Assembly (NCBI RefSeq): GCF_003610375.1
Contig: NZ_RAPZ01000010.1
Location: 656,161-720,160 of the forward strand
Length of the DNA: 64,000 nucleotides
Source of the DNA: Sphingomonas sp. PP-CC-1A-547
Lineage (GTDB): Bacteria; Pseudomonadota; Alphaproteobacteria; Sphingomonadales; Sphingomonadaceae
Reading direction: 5' to 3'
The position numbers and the translations under genes were made by a program. The notes under the pieces are model-generated. The model did not search any database, was not told where the DNA came from, and saw nothing but the letters and a program-made list of their open reading frames with translations. This document shows positions 28,544 to 37,701 of the stretch, one piece after another; positions within the stretch are counted from its first letter, which is position 1; each line of letters begins with the position of its first letter.

Positions 28544-29329
28544 TCAGACGTTGAACTGCGCAGGGGCCGGCATCTGCTGCTGCGGGGTCATGCCGAGCTG
28601 CGCCTGGCGCGCGAAGATGTCGCGCATCAACGACAGCGAGAACAGGTGTGCGTACAGCAGCGGGAGCATGCCCGACTTGCTCATCTTGCGCAGCGCGTCG
28701 CCGCGCAGGTCGATCAGCTTTTCCTCGTTGATCATCTGGAAGCCGCGATAGACGAACGGCTGCTCGGCGCCGTCGGGCTGGATCGTGACTTCGCCGTCCA
28801 TCAGCAGTTCGAGTTCGCGCAGCTCGTTCATGAAGTTCTGCGTGCGTGCGCCGGCCTGTTCGAACGACTCGTTGAAGCCGAGGATGTTCTTGGTCAGCTC
28901 GGTCGGCTGGCCGTTCTCGAACAGCGCATCGCCGTCCTCGAAATCGCCGATCGCCTGCGAGGTCGGGTCGAAGCAGAGCGACAGCTCCTGCGCATCGGGA
29001 TGCAGGCGCGCGAGCATGTACGGGTAACGGCGGACGTACGCCGGTACGTAGAAGGTGTTCTCGGTCAGCTTGCCGTCTTCGCCGACGAACACGTTGACGC
29101 CCTCGTTCAGGCCCATCAGCGCGAGCGGGATCGCGTCGTCACCGACCGAGAAGACGATCGGCATGTGACGCTGGACTAGCGGAAACTCGTCGACGGTGAT
29201 CGGGATCGCATGCTGGCCGACCAGGAACGGCGCGCTGTCCTGCGGGCGGACCTTGTAGTTGGCATGCGTGTCGCTCGAAAGCGGCTCGAGGCCATTGTAG
29301 AAAAGCGGAAGCTGGGCGGTGCTGGCCAT
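28544..29329 (-). CDS. SapC family protein
   Basis: This 261-residue SapC-domain (PF07277) protein starts MASTAQLPLFYNGLEPLSS, with the typical PLVQRHMPIVFS and YVPAYVRRYPYMLA segments. SapC was first linked to S-layer genes; in alphaproteobacteria such proteins often sit near tryptophan-halogenase-like genes or TonB receptors, and their role is unproven. No such partner is here: the neighbours are an FAD-linked oxidase and an antiporter. ATG at 29329 has GGAGAG upstream. A terminator lies about 160 bases downstream. Confidence 0.9.
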   Translation of the reverse strand: MASTAQLPLFYNGLEPLSSDTHANYKVRPQDSAPFLVGQHAIPITVDEFPLVQRHMPIVFSVGDDAIPLALMGLNEGVNVFVGEDGKLTENTFYVPAYVRRYPYMLARLHPDAQELSLCFDPTSQAIGDFEDGDALFENGQPTELTKNILGFNESFEQAGARTQNFMNELRELELLMDGEVTIQPDGAEQPFVYRGFQMINEEKLIDLRGDALRKMSKSGMLPLLYAHLFSLSLMRDIFARQAQLGMTPQQQMPAPAQFNV

Positions 29330-29391
29330 GTTACTCTCCGGATCGGTCGGTCGAAATGCCGGTGGCTCATGCCACCGATTGGGGCGAGGCT

Positions 29392-30864
29392 CTATGGTGC
29401 GCCGGGCGGGCGTGCAAGTGTGACAAGCTTGCCGGGGTTGAGGATGCCGAGCGGATCGAGCGCGGACTTGATCGCGCGGAGTGCCGTCATGCGGGCGGGC
29501 GACGAGAGGCGTTCGAGTTCGTCGCGCTTCATCTGGCCGATGCCGTGCTCCGCCGAAATCGAGCCGCCGGCCGCAACGACGAGGTCGCCGACGAAGCGGG
29601 TGACGACCGGCGCATCCTCGGCATACCAATGCGAAGGGTCGGTGCCGGGCGCGGCGCGGACGTGGAAATGGACGTTGCCGTCGCCGAGATGGCCGAAGCC
29701 GCTCGCGTGCGTGCCGGGGAAATGCGCGTCGCACGCCGCCGCCGCCTCGATCATGAAGCGCGGCATCGTCTCGACCGGGATCGAAATGTCGTGCTGCGTC
29801 GCAGGGCCAAGCGCGCGTTCGGCGGCGGAGAGCGAGTCGCGCAGGAGCCAGAACGCCTGCGACTGGGCTTCGCTGGTGGCGATCGTCGCGTCTTCGATCG
29901 CGCCGTCTTCGAGGGCTTTGCCGAGCAGGCGTTCGAGCAGCGCGGACGGGGACTCGCCTTCGGTGGTGGCCGAGGTCGCCTCGATCAGGAGGTGCCAGGG
30001 GTAGCGGCCGGCGAGTGGCGCGCGGGCGTTCGGGAGGTGCGCGATGGCGGCGTCGAGCGACTCGGCGGGGAGTATCTCGAAGCTTTCGATCGCGTCGGTC
30101 TTCGCCTGCATCGTGCGCAGGAGCTTCAGCGCGGCCTGAGGGGACGCTATGCCGACCCACGCCGTGCCGCGCCCTGCGATTGCGGGGGCGAGGCGAAGCG
30201 TGGCGGCGGTGACGATCGCCAGCGTGCCCTCCGCCCCGATGAAGAGCTGGTCGAGGTCGTAGCCGCGGTTGTCCTTCTTGAGCGCGGACAGGCCGTCGTA
30301 GATCGTCCCGTCGGCGAGCACCGCTTCGACGCCTGCGACTAGGCCGCGCATCGTGCCGAACTTGAGCACCTGCGTGCCACCAGCATTGGTCGAGACGAGG
30401 CCGCCGATCGTCGCCGTGCCACGCGCGCCGAGCGTCAGCGGGAAGCGCCAGCCCTGCCCTTGCGCAGCGCCGTCGAGGTCGGCGAGGATCACCCCGGCTT
30501 CGGCGATGGCGAGCCCGGCGTCGGCATCAAGGCTGCGGATGCGGTTCAGGCGACGCAGCGACAGAATCAGCGCACTGCCGTCGGCGGGGGCGGTCGCGCC
30601 GCCGACCATCGAGGTGTTGCCGCCTTGCGCGACCAGCGGAACGCGGTGTTCGGCGGCGGCCGCGACGATCAGCGCGACTTCGGCGGTCGAGGCCGGTGCG
30701 AGCATCGCAAGCGCGGCGCCGTGGAAGCGGCCGCGCCAATCGTGCAGCCAGGGATCGATATCGGCGGGGTCGGTGACGATCGCCTTCGCGTCGAGATGCG
30801 AGGAGAGCGATTCGAGCATTGCCGCCTGCGAAGGCGTCAGGATTGCTGACTGAATTTCGGCCAT
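29392..30864 (-). CDS. FAD-binding oxidase (GlcD / D-2-hydroxyacid dehydrogenase type)
   Basis: This 490-residue VAO-family flavoprotein has the PP-loop VPLVAQGGNTSMVGGA (about 78-93), GARGTATIGGLVSTNAGG and the C-terminal GHLGDGNVHFH and SAEHGIGQMKRDEL motifs. These match D-2-hydroxyglutarate, D-lactate or glycolate dehydrogenases. The exact substrate cannot be told from sequence, and no Fe-S partner subunit is adjacent. ATG at 30864 was preferred over TTG six codons upstream. Confidence 0.92.
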   Translation of the reverse strand: MAEIQSAILTPSQAAMLESLSSHLDAKAIVTDPADIDPWLHDWRGRFHGAALAMLAPASTAEVALIVAAAAEHRVPLVAQGGNTSMVGGATAPADGSALILSLRRLNRIRSLDADAGLAIAEAGVILADLDGAAQGQGWRFPLTLGARGTATIGGLVSTNAGGTQVLKFGTMRGLVAGVEAVLADGTIYDGLSALKKDNRGYDLDQLFIGAEGTLAIVTAATLRLAPAIAGRGTAWVGIASPQAALKLLRTMQAKTDAIESFEILPAESLDAAIAHLPNARAPLAGRYPWHLLIEATSATTEGESPSALLERLLGKALEDGAIEDATIATSEAQSQAFWLLRDSLSAAERALGPATQHDISIPVETMPRFMIEAAAACDAHFPGTHASGFGHLGDGNVHFHVRAAPGTDPSHWYAEDAPVVTRFVGDLVVAAGGSISAEHGIGQMKRDELERLSSPARMTALRAIKSALDPLGILNPGKLVTLARPPGAP

Positions 30865-30940
30865 GTACGCGGCGCTAGACAAAATTCATCGCGCGTTCAA
30901 CGATAGGCGCTAACGATTACGTCAGCATGATCCAGACACC

Positions 30941-31420
30941 ATGATTCACCCCGCGATACCCGCCACCCTGCTCGCGCTCGCGGGTCCCTTTGCTGTGGCA
31001 TTGCGCGATGTACCGTCACCCGGGCAGTCTTCGGGATTCGAGCTTGATGGCATGCAGATCGCGCAGGTCTCGATCCACGAACGCATCATCATCCGCGTCC
31101 CCCGGATGAGCCGAGCCCCCGTCCGCACCTACGCGCCGCCGACCGAGTGGAAGGAGCATAAGGGCCCCAAATGCATCGCGGTCGACGAGATCGCCGGCGC
31201 CATGCTCAACAAGGATGGCGCGGTCGACCTGGTGATGGACGACACGACGCGGTTGCGCGCGCGGCTCGACGGAGACTGCAAGCCGCTCGATTATTATTCG
31301 GGGTTCTATCTGCGGCCGGGCCCGGACGGGATGATCTGCAAGGACCGCGATGCGATCCGGATGCGATCGGGTGCGCGTTGCGAGATCGAAGGGTTCAAGA
31401 GCTTGCGGGCGAAGAAGTAG
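30941..31420 (+). CDS. Hypothetical exported protein
   Basis: The product is 159 residues with a short hydrophobic N-terminus (IPATLLALAGPFAVAL) that could be a signal peptide. The mature part contains KGPKCIAVDEIAGAML, TTRLRARLDGDCKPLDYYSGFYLRPGPDGMICKDRD and a Cys near the C-terminus, typical of a small conserved alphaproteobacterial protein with paired cysteines. No function is known. It is divergent from the FAD oxidase. Confidence 0.72.
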   Translation: MIHPAIPATLLALAGPFAVALRDVPSPGQSSGFELDGMQIAQVSIHERIIIRVPRMSRAPVRTYAPPTEWKEHKGPKCIAVDEIAGAMLNKDGAVDLVMDDTTRLRARLDGDCKPLDYYSGFYLRPGPDGMICKDRDAIRMRSGARCEIEGFKSLRAKK

Positions 31421-31470
31421 CGGGGGGCCGGCCAGTCGCGTGTGTGGCGAACGCAGTCTCACCTAGCTCC

Positions 31471-31552
31471 GCCATCCTGACGAAAGTCAGGATCCAGAGT
31501 AACTGACGGTACGCTGCTTGGCTCTGGATCCTGACTTTCGTCAGGATGACGG
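31471..31552. repeat. Family-3 repeat
   Basis: Arms GCCATCCTGACGAAAGTCAG and CTGACTTTCGTCAGGATGACG with inner GGATCCAGAG/CTCTGGATCC: a long, nearly perfect inverted repeat with a loop of roughly 25 bases. Confidence 0.87.
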
Positions 31553-31692
31553 GGGTTTTTGCGGAAATACGCCGCCCGCCGCCCGGTCCCCACCCTCGAT
31601 TCACCGCGTTTCCTTGACATTTGTCGTTAAATCGGCGAGCGCCGGAACGCTTGAGGGCAGTGCATTTCACCCTCCATTTACCGGACATTTGC

Positions 31693-33402
31693 ATGAGTTT
31701 TGCCGATCTCGGCCTCTCCGACGAACTGCTAAAGGCAGTCACCGACTCCGGCTATACCGAGCCGACCCCGATCCAGGCCGGCGCGATCCCGTCGGTGCTG
31801 ATGATGCGCGACATCATCGGTATCGCCCAGACGGGCACCGGCAAGACCGCGTCGTTCGTGCTGCCGATGATCGACATTCTCGCGCATGGCCGCAGCCGCG
31901 CGCGGATGCCACGCTCGCTGATCCTCGAGCCGACGCGCGAACTCGCCGCGCAGGTGGCGGAGAATTTCGAGAAATACGGCGTCAATTCGAACCTCTCGAT
32001 GGCGCTGCTGATCGGTGGCGTGTCGATGGGCGACCAGCTTGCCGCGCTCGAAAAGGGCGTCGACGTCCTGATCGCGACGCCGGGCCGGCTGATGGACCTG
32101 TTCGGGCGCGGCAAGATCATGCTCAACGGCTGTTCGATGCTGGTGATCGACGAGGCGGACCGGATGCTCGACATGGGCTTCATCCCCGACATCGAGGAAA
32201 TCTGCACCAAGCTGCCGAAGCAGCGCCAGACGTTGCTATTCTCGGCGACGATGCCGCCGCCGATCAAGAAGCTGGCGGACAAGTTCCTGACCAATCCCAA
32301 GACGATCGAGGTATCGCGCCCGGCGTCGACCAACCTCAACATCAAGCAGTATCTGGTGCCGGTGCCGAGCCAGACCGCCAAGCGCGATACGCTGCGCCGC
32401 ATCCTCGCGCAGGAAGAGGTGACCAACGCGATCATCTTCTGCAACCGCAAGACGACGGTGCGCGACCTCAACAAGGTGCTGAAGCAGGCAGGCTACAAGT
32501 CGGGCGAGATCCACGGCGACATGGAACAGCCGCAGCGGCTGGCCGAGCTCGAGCTGTTCAAGTCGGGCGCGGTGACGATCCTCGTTGCTTCGGACGTCGC
32601 GGCGCGCGGGCTCGACATCAAGGGCGTGTCGACGGTGTTCAACTATGACGCGCCTTGGCATCCCGACGACTACGTCCACCGGATCGGTCGGACGGGGCGC
32701 GCCGGGGCGACGGGGACGGCGTACACGTTCGTAGCGCCGGACGATGCGGAGAATATCGTCAATATCGAGAAGCTTACCGGGCAGACGATCGAGCGGTTGA
32801 AGGTTGCCGAGCCGAAGACCGCACCGGTCGCTGCCGTGGCGGAGGACGACGAGGTCGCGCCGCGTCGCGATCGGTCGCGGAACCGTCGTAGCGGGCGTTT
32901 GGAGGATGTCGCGCCGGATGCCGCTGCTGTGGACACTGGCCGCGAGCGGTCGCGGACGCGTCGTGTTCCGCGCGAGGACACGGTTGCGCCAGCGGTCATC
33001 GCCGAGGTGTTGGCTGCGGTCGAGCCAGTGGTGGCGAAGCGGCCGCGCTGGGAGCGGACGCCGATCGACGAGCCCGTGCCCGCGGTCAAGCCGCGCGTTG
33101 CGGAGCCCACACGGGTCGAGCCGGTGCAGGTCGAGCCCGCGTATGTCGAACCCGAGTATGTCGAACCGGTTCGCACAGCGCCCGTTCGGTCTGAGCCAGT
33201 GCAGACGGAGCCGGTGCGGTCGGAACCGGTTCGCTCGCAAGCTGTTCGTTCGGAAGTAGCAAAGGTCGAACCGCCTCGGACGGAGCGCATTCCTGCGGAT
33301 CCAACCGGTGGTCGCCGCCAACCGGTCGCCGATACGCCGGCGGATGGCTGGAACGGGCCATTCCCGAGCTTCCTGAATGCCGTGATCGGAGGATATGAAT
33401 GA
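31693..33402 (+). CDS. DEAD-box RNA helicase (RhlE-like) with repeat tail
   Basis: This ATP-dependent RNA helicase is likely involved in ribosome assembly or mRNA remodelling. The core (about 1-375) has the Q motif PTPIQAGAIP, Walker A AQTGTGKT, PTRELA, TPGRL, DEAD, SAT, ARGLDIKGV and HRIGRTGRAG. The C-terminal 195 residues are a charged low-complexity tail with many RSRNRR-type patches and a degenerate EPV/RSEP repeat run (about 470-545). ATG at 31693 was chosen because MSFADLGL matches RhlE starts; upstream sequence is unrelated. A thioredoxin-like gene overlaps its stop by four bases. Confidence 0.93.
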   Translation: MSFADLGLSDELLKAVTDSGYTEPTPIQAGAIPSVLMMRDIIGIAQTGTGKTASFVLPMIDILAHGRSRARMPRSLILEPTRELAAQVAENFEKYGVNSNLSMALLIGGVSMGDQLAALEKGVDVLIATPGRLMDLFGRGKIMLNGCSMLVIDEADRMLDMGFIPDIEEICTKLPKQRQTLLFSATMPPPIKKLADKFLTNPKTIEVSRPASTNLNIKQYLVPVPSQTAKRDTLRRILAQEEVTNAIIFCNRKTTVRDLNKVLKQAGYKSGEIHGDMEQPQRLAELELFKSGAVTILVASDVAARGLDIKGVSTVFNYDAPWHPDDYVHRIGRTGRAGATGTAYTFVAPDDAENIVNIEKLTGQTIERLKVAEPKTAPVAAVAEDDEVAPRRDRSRNRRSGRLEDVAPDAAAVDTGRERSRTRRVPREDTVAPAVIAEVLAAVEPVVAKRPRWERTPIDEPVPAVKPRVAEPTRVEPVQVEPAYVEPEYVEPVRTAPVRSEPVQTEPVRSEPVRSQAVRSEVAKVEPPRTERIPADPTGGRRQPVADTPADGWNGPFPSFLNAVIGGYE

Positions 33403-33926
33403 TGTCGATGCGCCGTCTCGCCGCGCTTGCCTTGCTCGCAACTGCCGTGGCCGCCCCCGCCGCGCCACGCGCGAAAGTCGTGGCGCCGCACGTCAACACG
33501 GCGAGCTTCGACAAGCTACCCCAGCCCTTGCCGCTGCCGTATAATGAGTCGGCCAACGCCAATGCGCAGGTTGCGGCGGCACGTGCACGCGCGCTGAAGA
33601 CGCACAAGCGGTTGTTGATCGACCTCGGTGGCAACTGGTGCCTCGATTGCCGCCTGCTGGCAGGAACGATCGACCTGCCCGAGATGAAGCGCTTCGTTGA
33701 CAGCAAGTTCGTTGTCGTGACGGTCGATATCGGCCGCTTCGACAAGAATGGGCAGATTGCGGCGGGCTACGGGATCAAGGGCCGCCTCAAGGGCGTGCCG
33801 GCGGTTCTGATCGTCGATCCGCGCAGCAACAAGTTGCTGAACGCCGGGCATGAGACCGAACTGGCGGATGCGCGGTCGATGGGGCCGCAGGCCTTGGCCG
33901 ACTGGCTGGCGAAGTGGGCGGCCTGA
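33399..33926 (+). CDS. Thioredoxin-fold protein, exported
   Basis: The 175-residue product begins with a signal peptide (MRRLAALALLATAVAAPAAP). It has a thioredoxin fold with the redox motif WCLDC (about 81-85, in DLGGNWCLDCRLL) and the cis-Pro strand GVPAVLIVDP. It probably works as a periplasmic thiol-disulfide protein. ATG at 33399 overlaps the helicase stop (ATGA), with GGAGG upstream inside the helicase gene, so the two are translationally coupled, an odd functional pairing. Confidence 0.87.
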   Translation: MMSMRRLAALALLATAVAAPAAPRAKVVAPHVNTASFDKLPQPLPLPYNESANANAQVAAARARALKTHKRLLIDLGGNWCLDCRLLAGTIDLPEMKRFVDSKFVVVTVDIGRFDKNGQIAAGYGIKGRLKGVPAVLIVDPRSNKLLNAGHETELADARSMGPQALADWLAKWAA

Positions 33927-34175
33927 TCGGAATTTGAGAGTCGGCGTGCGCTGATTGACGCCTGGCGACTGACGCCGACATCCTTGGCTGATCTGGGTCG
34001 TGGTGGGCGTTGCCTCGCCGAGGCCGGCTCGATTGGATTTCGATCGACGATCGACGATCGGTGCCACGTCGTGAAGAAGTGGTTCCTGCTTGCCAGAACC
34101 GGGGTCGATAGACGGTATTAGCTGGCCGGTAGCCTTCTGGCCACGGCGGCGGTCACGCGGTCTGAGCCGCAAGCG
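33927..34175. other. Non-coding part of a 582-base intergenic region
   Basis: After the thioredoxin-like gene the next gene begins (convergently) at 34509. This first part has no plausible ORF or terminator; a short tandem GATCGAC repeat lies near 34039-34062. The rest of the gap is mainly the family-2 and family-3 repeats listed separately. Confidence 0.55.
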
Positions 34176-34232
34176 TGTTTCCCCGCGAAGGCGGGGCCCC
34201 AGTCTGGGCTCCCGCCTTCGCGGGAGAACAAG
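34176..34232. repeat. Family-2 palindromic repeat
   Basis: TTTCCCCGCGAAGGCGGGGCC, CCAGTCTGGG, CTCCCGCCTTCGCGGGAGAAC. Confidence 0.87.
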
Positions 34233-34392
34233 GGGGCGGTAGCGATGTTGTTGGTCCGCAGGTACGGGGCCTGCCGGATCATGGCCGGGCCAATCCCGGG
34301 TGGTGGAACGAGTTTGCAACCTTCGAACTCGCAATACGCAATCGGTTCTGCCAGGAATCCAGTTGCAACACGCCCGGGCGGGCCAATAGCAG

Positions 34393-34476
34393 CGTCATCC
34401 TGACGAAAGTCAGGACCCAGGATACCAAAAGTTAGCGCCTGTGGCTCTGGATCCTGACTTTCGTCAGGATGACGGG
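34393..34476. repeat. Family-3 repeat
   Basis: Arms GCGTCATCCTGACGAAAGTC and GACTTTCGTCAGGATGACG, inner GGACCCAG/CTCTGGATCC. Confidence 0.87.
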
Positions 34477-34508
34477 TTGAGTGGCTGGTCGCACGCCGTC
34501 GGTCGACC

Positions 34509-35123
34509 TCAAGCTGCGGCTGCGATCAGGGCGTCGTCCAGATCTCCAGCCCGCTTGTACGCCGGACGCTCGATCAAACGGGCGGCATAGTCCGTGAAGG
34601 TTGGGCGCTTAGGCAGCCAGCCGAACTGCATACCCCAGATCACTTGCGATCCGACATAGACGTCGGCGGCGGTGGCGCGGTCGCCGGCGATGTACGGGTG
34701 CGCGGCAACCGCCTGTTCGAGGACGTCGATGACGCGGTCGAGGCTGCCATAACCGATCATCCGCTGTTGCGCGGCGTCCGGCACTACACCGAGTGCGCGG
34801 TTACCAACGGCCGCTTCGACGGGGCCGGCAGCGTAGAAAAGCCAGCGATAATAGTCGGCGCGTTCGTCATCGCGTGGCGCGAGGCCGGCTTCGGGGAATG
34901 CTTCGGCGAGATAGGCGCAGATCGCAGCACATTCTGTGATGGTTTTGCCGTTGTCGACCAGAGCGGGGACCTTGGCCATCGGGTTGATCGCGCGATACGC
35001 GTCGGCCTTCATCGATTTGTCGTAGTCGAGGACGACGGTCTCGTACTCGGCGCCGACCTCTTCGAGCATCCAGCGCGCGATGCGACCGCGCGACATCGGG
35101 TTAGTGTACAGGGTCAGGGCCAT
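34509..35123 (-). CDS. Glutathione S-transferase family protein
   Basis: The 204-residue cytosolic GST has an N-terminal thioredoxin-like domain (MALTLYTNPMSRGRIARWMLEEVG; Ser11 near the glutathione site; NPMAKVPALVDNGKTITECAAICAYL with the cis-Pro) and an all-helical C-terminal domain (PYIAGDRATAADVYVGSQ). ATG at 35123 is preceded by AAGGAGAG. The substrate is not predictable; sphingomonad GSTs range from aromatic catabolism to stress defence. Confidence 0.92.
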   Translation of the reverse strand: MALTLYTNPMSRGRIARWMLEEVGAEYETVVLDYDKSMKADAYRAINPMAKVPALVDNGKTITECAAICAYLAEAFPEAGLAPRDDERADYYRWLFYAAGPVEAAVGNRALGVVPDAAQQRMIGYGSLDRVIDVLEQAVAAHPYIAGDRATAADVYVGSQVIWGMQFGWLPKRPTFTDYAARLIERPAYKRAGDLDDALIAAAA

Positions 35124-35195
35124 GCGACTCTCCTTGAGAACGGATCGTGAACAATGGTCTCATGGAGCAGGGGTTCGGTCAAGGCCGTGCAGAAT

Positions 35196-35250
35196 GTTTC
35201 CCCGCGAAGGCGGGGATCCAGACTGGGCTCCCGCCTTCGCGGGAGTACAA
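35196..35250. repeat. Family-2 palindromic repeat
   Basis: TTTCCCCGCGAAGGCGGGGATC, CAGACTGGG, CTCCCGCCTTCGCGGGAG between the GST and dienelactone hydrolase genes. Confidence 0.87.
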
Positions 35251-35285
35251 GGATAAGGGGCGCCGTACAGTGGAGCCCCCTCACC

Positions 35286-36155
35286 TCACACCAGCGCCTT
35301 GTCGAACAGCGCGAGCATGCGGGCCCAGGCCTTGTCCGCCTGGACCGGATTGTAGACCTTTGAGTCGGGCGGGCACCAGCCGTGCATGGTGCCAGCGTAC
35401 ACCTCGATCTCGGCTGGGAGTTTCGCCGCGGCAAACGCGGTGCGGAGCGTGTCCTTCTCGGTCGGCGACCGCGCGTCGTCATTGGCGGCGATCGCGATGA
35501 GGTATTGCGCCTTCATCTGCGGGATCAGGAGGTGCGGGCTGTCGGGCTTGTCGGTGACGAAGCCGCCGCCGTGGAAGGTCGCGCCTGCGCGGATGCGGTT
35601 CGCCACGGCTGCAGCGGTGCGCATGACCATCGGGCCGCCCATGCAATAGCCGGTGGTGGCCATGCCACGCTTGCGATCGACCTGCGGTTGCGCGTCGAGG
35701 AAGGCGGCGAAGGCTTTCGCGTCGCGAACCGTCCCTTCGGACGTGAGGGCTTCCCGGAATGGGGCGATGCGGCTTTTGACTTCGGGTTGGTCGTAGGATT
35801 CGCCGGGCTTCAGGAACGGCGCCTTGGTCGAGCGGTAGAACTGGTTGACGACGAGCACTGCATAGCCCGATTGCGCGAGGCGGTCGGCCATCTGGCGGAA
35901 GGCGGGGCGCAGGCCCATGATGTCGGGCCAGACCAGCACGCCGGGGTGCTTGCCGGTGGCGGGCGCGACGAAATAGGCGTCGGCCTTGCCGTCGGGCGTT
36001 GCGATCGACACGTCGCGACCCTTGATGACCGCAGCGTTCGCGGGCGCGGGGAGCAACATCGTCAGGCCCATCGCGCCGGTCATCACGCCGAACTGGCGGC
36101 GCGAGACTCCGGCCAGATAGGCTTCGTTATCGTCTGCTGTATGCTCGTCGCACAT
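35286..36155 (-). CDS. Dienelactone hydrolase family protein, Tat-type leader
   Basis: This 289-residue alpha/beta hydrolase is of the dienelactone hydrolase group. The nucleophile elbow GYCMGG carries Cys, as in true DLH enzymes; the C-terminal GTMHGWCPP gives the His, and ANDDARS the probable Asp. The N-terminus has SRRQFGVMTGAMGLTMLLP followed by APANAA, a twin-arginine signal, so the enzyme is probably exported folded. ATG at 36155 has GAGGAT upstream; the in-frame extension overlapping the upstream gene was rejected. The natural substrate is unknown. Confidence 0.88.
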   Translation of the reverse strand: MCDEHTADDNEAYLAGVSRRQFGVMTGAMGLTMLLPAPANAAVIKGRDVSIATPDGKADAYFVAPATGKHPGVLVWPDIMGLRPAFRQMADRLAQSGYAVLVVNQFYRSTKAPFLKPGESYDQPEVKSRIAPFREALTSEGTVRDAKAFAAFLDAQPQVDRKRGMATTGYCMGGPMVMRTAAAVANRIRAGATFHGGGFVTDKPDSPHLLIPQMKAQYLIAIAANDDARSPTEKDTLRTAFAAAKLPAEIEVYAGTMHGWCPPDSKVYNPVQADKAWARMLALFDKALV

Positions 36156-36189
36156 GGGCCTATCCTCGTGAATTCGGCCGCATGCTAAC

Positions 36190-37254
36190 TCAGGCCGCGC
36201 GCCACCACCATACGCCATCGTGCGTGTCGCGGGTCGCTCGGCCTTCGACTTCGAGGCGGCGGAGATGCGCGAGTGCCTCGCCGGTCGCCATGCCGAGCAC
36301 GTCGGGTCCGATCGCGCGGCGGAACAGGCGGCCGAAACAGTCGACTGCGCGGCGGGGTTCGGCGAGGAAGACGGCGAGCTCGTCGAGCCGTTCGCGGTGT
36401 TCGCGGTCCATCGCGTCGAGACGGGTGTGGAGGCCGGTGAACGGGTCGCCGTGGCCTGGGAGGACGAGCAGGTCTGCTGGCAGCGTCTTTAGTTTGGTGA
36501 TCGAGGCGAACCATTCGCCCAGCGGGTCGGCGTTCGGTTCGGTGACGCCTAGTGAGACGTTGGGGCTGATGCGGGGGAGGACCTGGTCGCCCGCGATCAG
36601 GATGCCGCCGGCTTCGTCGTACAGGCACGCGTGTTCGGGAGAATGGCCGGAGCCGGTGACGATCCGCCAGTCGCGCGCTCCGATGGTGAGCGTGTCGCCG
36701 TCTTCGATGCGGGTGTAGCTGAGCGGGAGCGGCGTTATGATCTTGCGGAAGCCGGCCCAGCCCTTGGCGGTGGCGTGGTCGATCTGCGCGGCGTCCCAGC
36801 CTGCGCTGCGCCAAAAGACGAGCATTTCGTGCGGGACGGCGTCGCGGGCGTCGGCGGCGAGCATGCGCGCGGTGAGCCATTCGGCTCGGGTCATGATGAG
36901 GGGGGCGGCGTGGTGGTCGCACATCCAGCCGGCGAGGCCGATATGGTCCGGATGGAAGTGGGTACCGATCATTCGCGTAATGCGAACGTCCGCCTTGGGA
37001 CCTTTGAAAATGGCTTTCCATGCGTCGCGTGCGGCCGCGGTGCTCATGCCGGTGTCGACCAGCGCTTCGCCGTCGGTGTCGGCGAGGAGCCAGCAATTTA
37101 CGTGGCGCAAGGGGCCGGGAATGTGGAGGCGGACCCAGTCTATGCCGGGGGCGACCTGCATCGTTTCGCCCGATGCGGGCTCCGCGCCGCCGAAGGGGTA
37201 GGTCAGCCCTTTGTGACTGGTCGGCGCCAAATCGGTGTCGGGTGCGGTTGCCAT
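36190..37254 (-). CDS. MBL-fold metallo-hydrolase
   Basis: The 354-residue metallo-beta-lactamase-fold hydrolase has the metal motif THFHPDHIG (about 98-106), a later His in SGHSPEHACLY, Asp in LIAGDQVLP and His in LPGHGDPF: a full binuclear zinc set. The C-terminal domain after about 280 has a winged-helix-like LACTB2 type. The substrate is unknown; LACTB2-like members act as thioesterases or RNases. ATG at 37254. The gene ends 34 bases before the dienelactone hydrolase gene on the same strand, so a two-gene operon is likely. Confidence 0.88.
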   Translation of the reverse strand: MATAPDTDLAPTSHKGLTYPFGGAEPASGETMQVAPGIDWVRLHIPGPLRHVNCWLLADTDGEALVDTGMSTAAARDAWKAIFKGPKADVRITRMIGTHFHPDHIGLAGWMCDHHAAPLIMTRAEWLTARMLAADARDAVPHEMLVFWRSAGWDAAQIDHATAKGWAGFRKIITPLPLSYTRIEDGDTLTIGARDWRIVTGSGHSPEHACLYDEAGGILIAGDQVLPRISPNVSLGVTEPNADPLGEWFASITKLKTLPADLLVLPGHGDPFTGLHTRLDAMDREHRERLDELAVFLAEPRRAVDCFGRLFRRAIGPDVLGMATGEALAHLRRLEVEGRATRDTHDGVWWWRAA

Positions 37255-37315
37255 CCGTTGCGGTTAGCAACTGGATGTGGCCGGAGATAGTGCTGCTTGC
37301 AGCTGACCTTCTCTC

Positions 37316-37440
37316 GATCCTCCCCCGCTAGGGGGAGGTGGCACCGCAGGTGACGGAGGGGGAGGACACGGGACGGACGTTTCGCATGCCTCCCCCTCCG
37401 TCTGGCAAGTGCCAGCCACCTCCCCCTGGCGGGGGAGGAT
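37316..37440. repeat. Inverted pair of family-1 palindromes
   Basis: GATCCTCCCCCGCTAGGGG, GAGGTGGCACCGCAGGTGACG, then CCTCCCCCTCCGTCTGGCAAG and GGCGGGGGAGGAT. Together with the family-2 copy at 37521 this fills the 447-base gap upstream of the MBL gene; no gene is visible in it. Confidence 0.85.
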
Positions 37441-37520
37441 TAGGTTGGGTTTGGGTGAATTTGCCCGCGCTCCGTCACTCCGAACTGGTTCGGATCCTAT
37501 CCGGTTGAAGCGGGGGAAGC

Positions 37521-37576
37521 TTGTTTCCCCGCGAAGGCGGGGACCCAGACTGGGCTCCCGCCTTCGCGGGAGAACA
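37521..37576. repeat. Family-2 palindromic repeat
   Basis: TTGTTTCCCCGCGAAGGCGG, ACCCAGACTGGG, CTCCCGCCTTCGCGGGAGAAC. Confidence 0.87.
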
Positions 37577-37701
37577 TGGAGGCGCGGACTGTTCGACATC
37601 ACGGCCGCCGCCTTGTGCGTCGACTAATCTCGCTAGCCGTATCGTATGAGGTTAGCGTGGGCTCACCCCTGCCCCCTCCCGCTTGCGGGAGGGGAAGTGC
37701 G

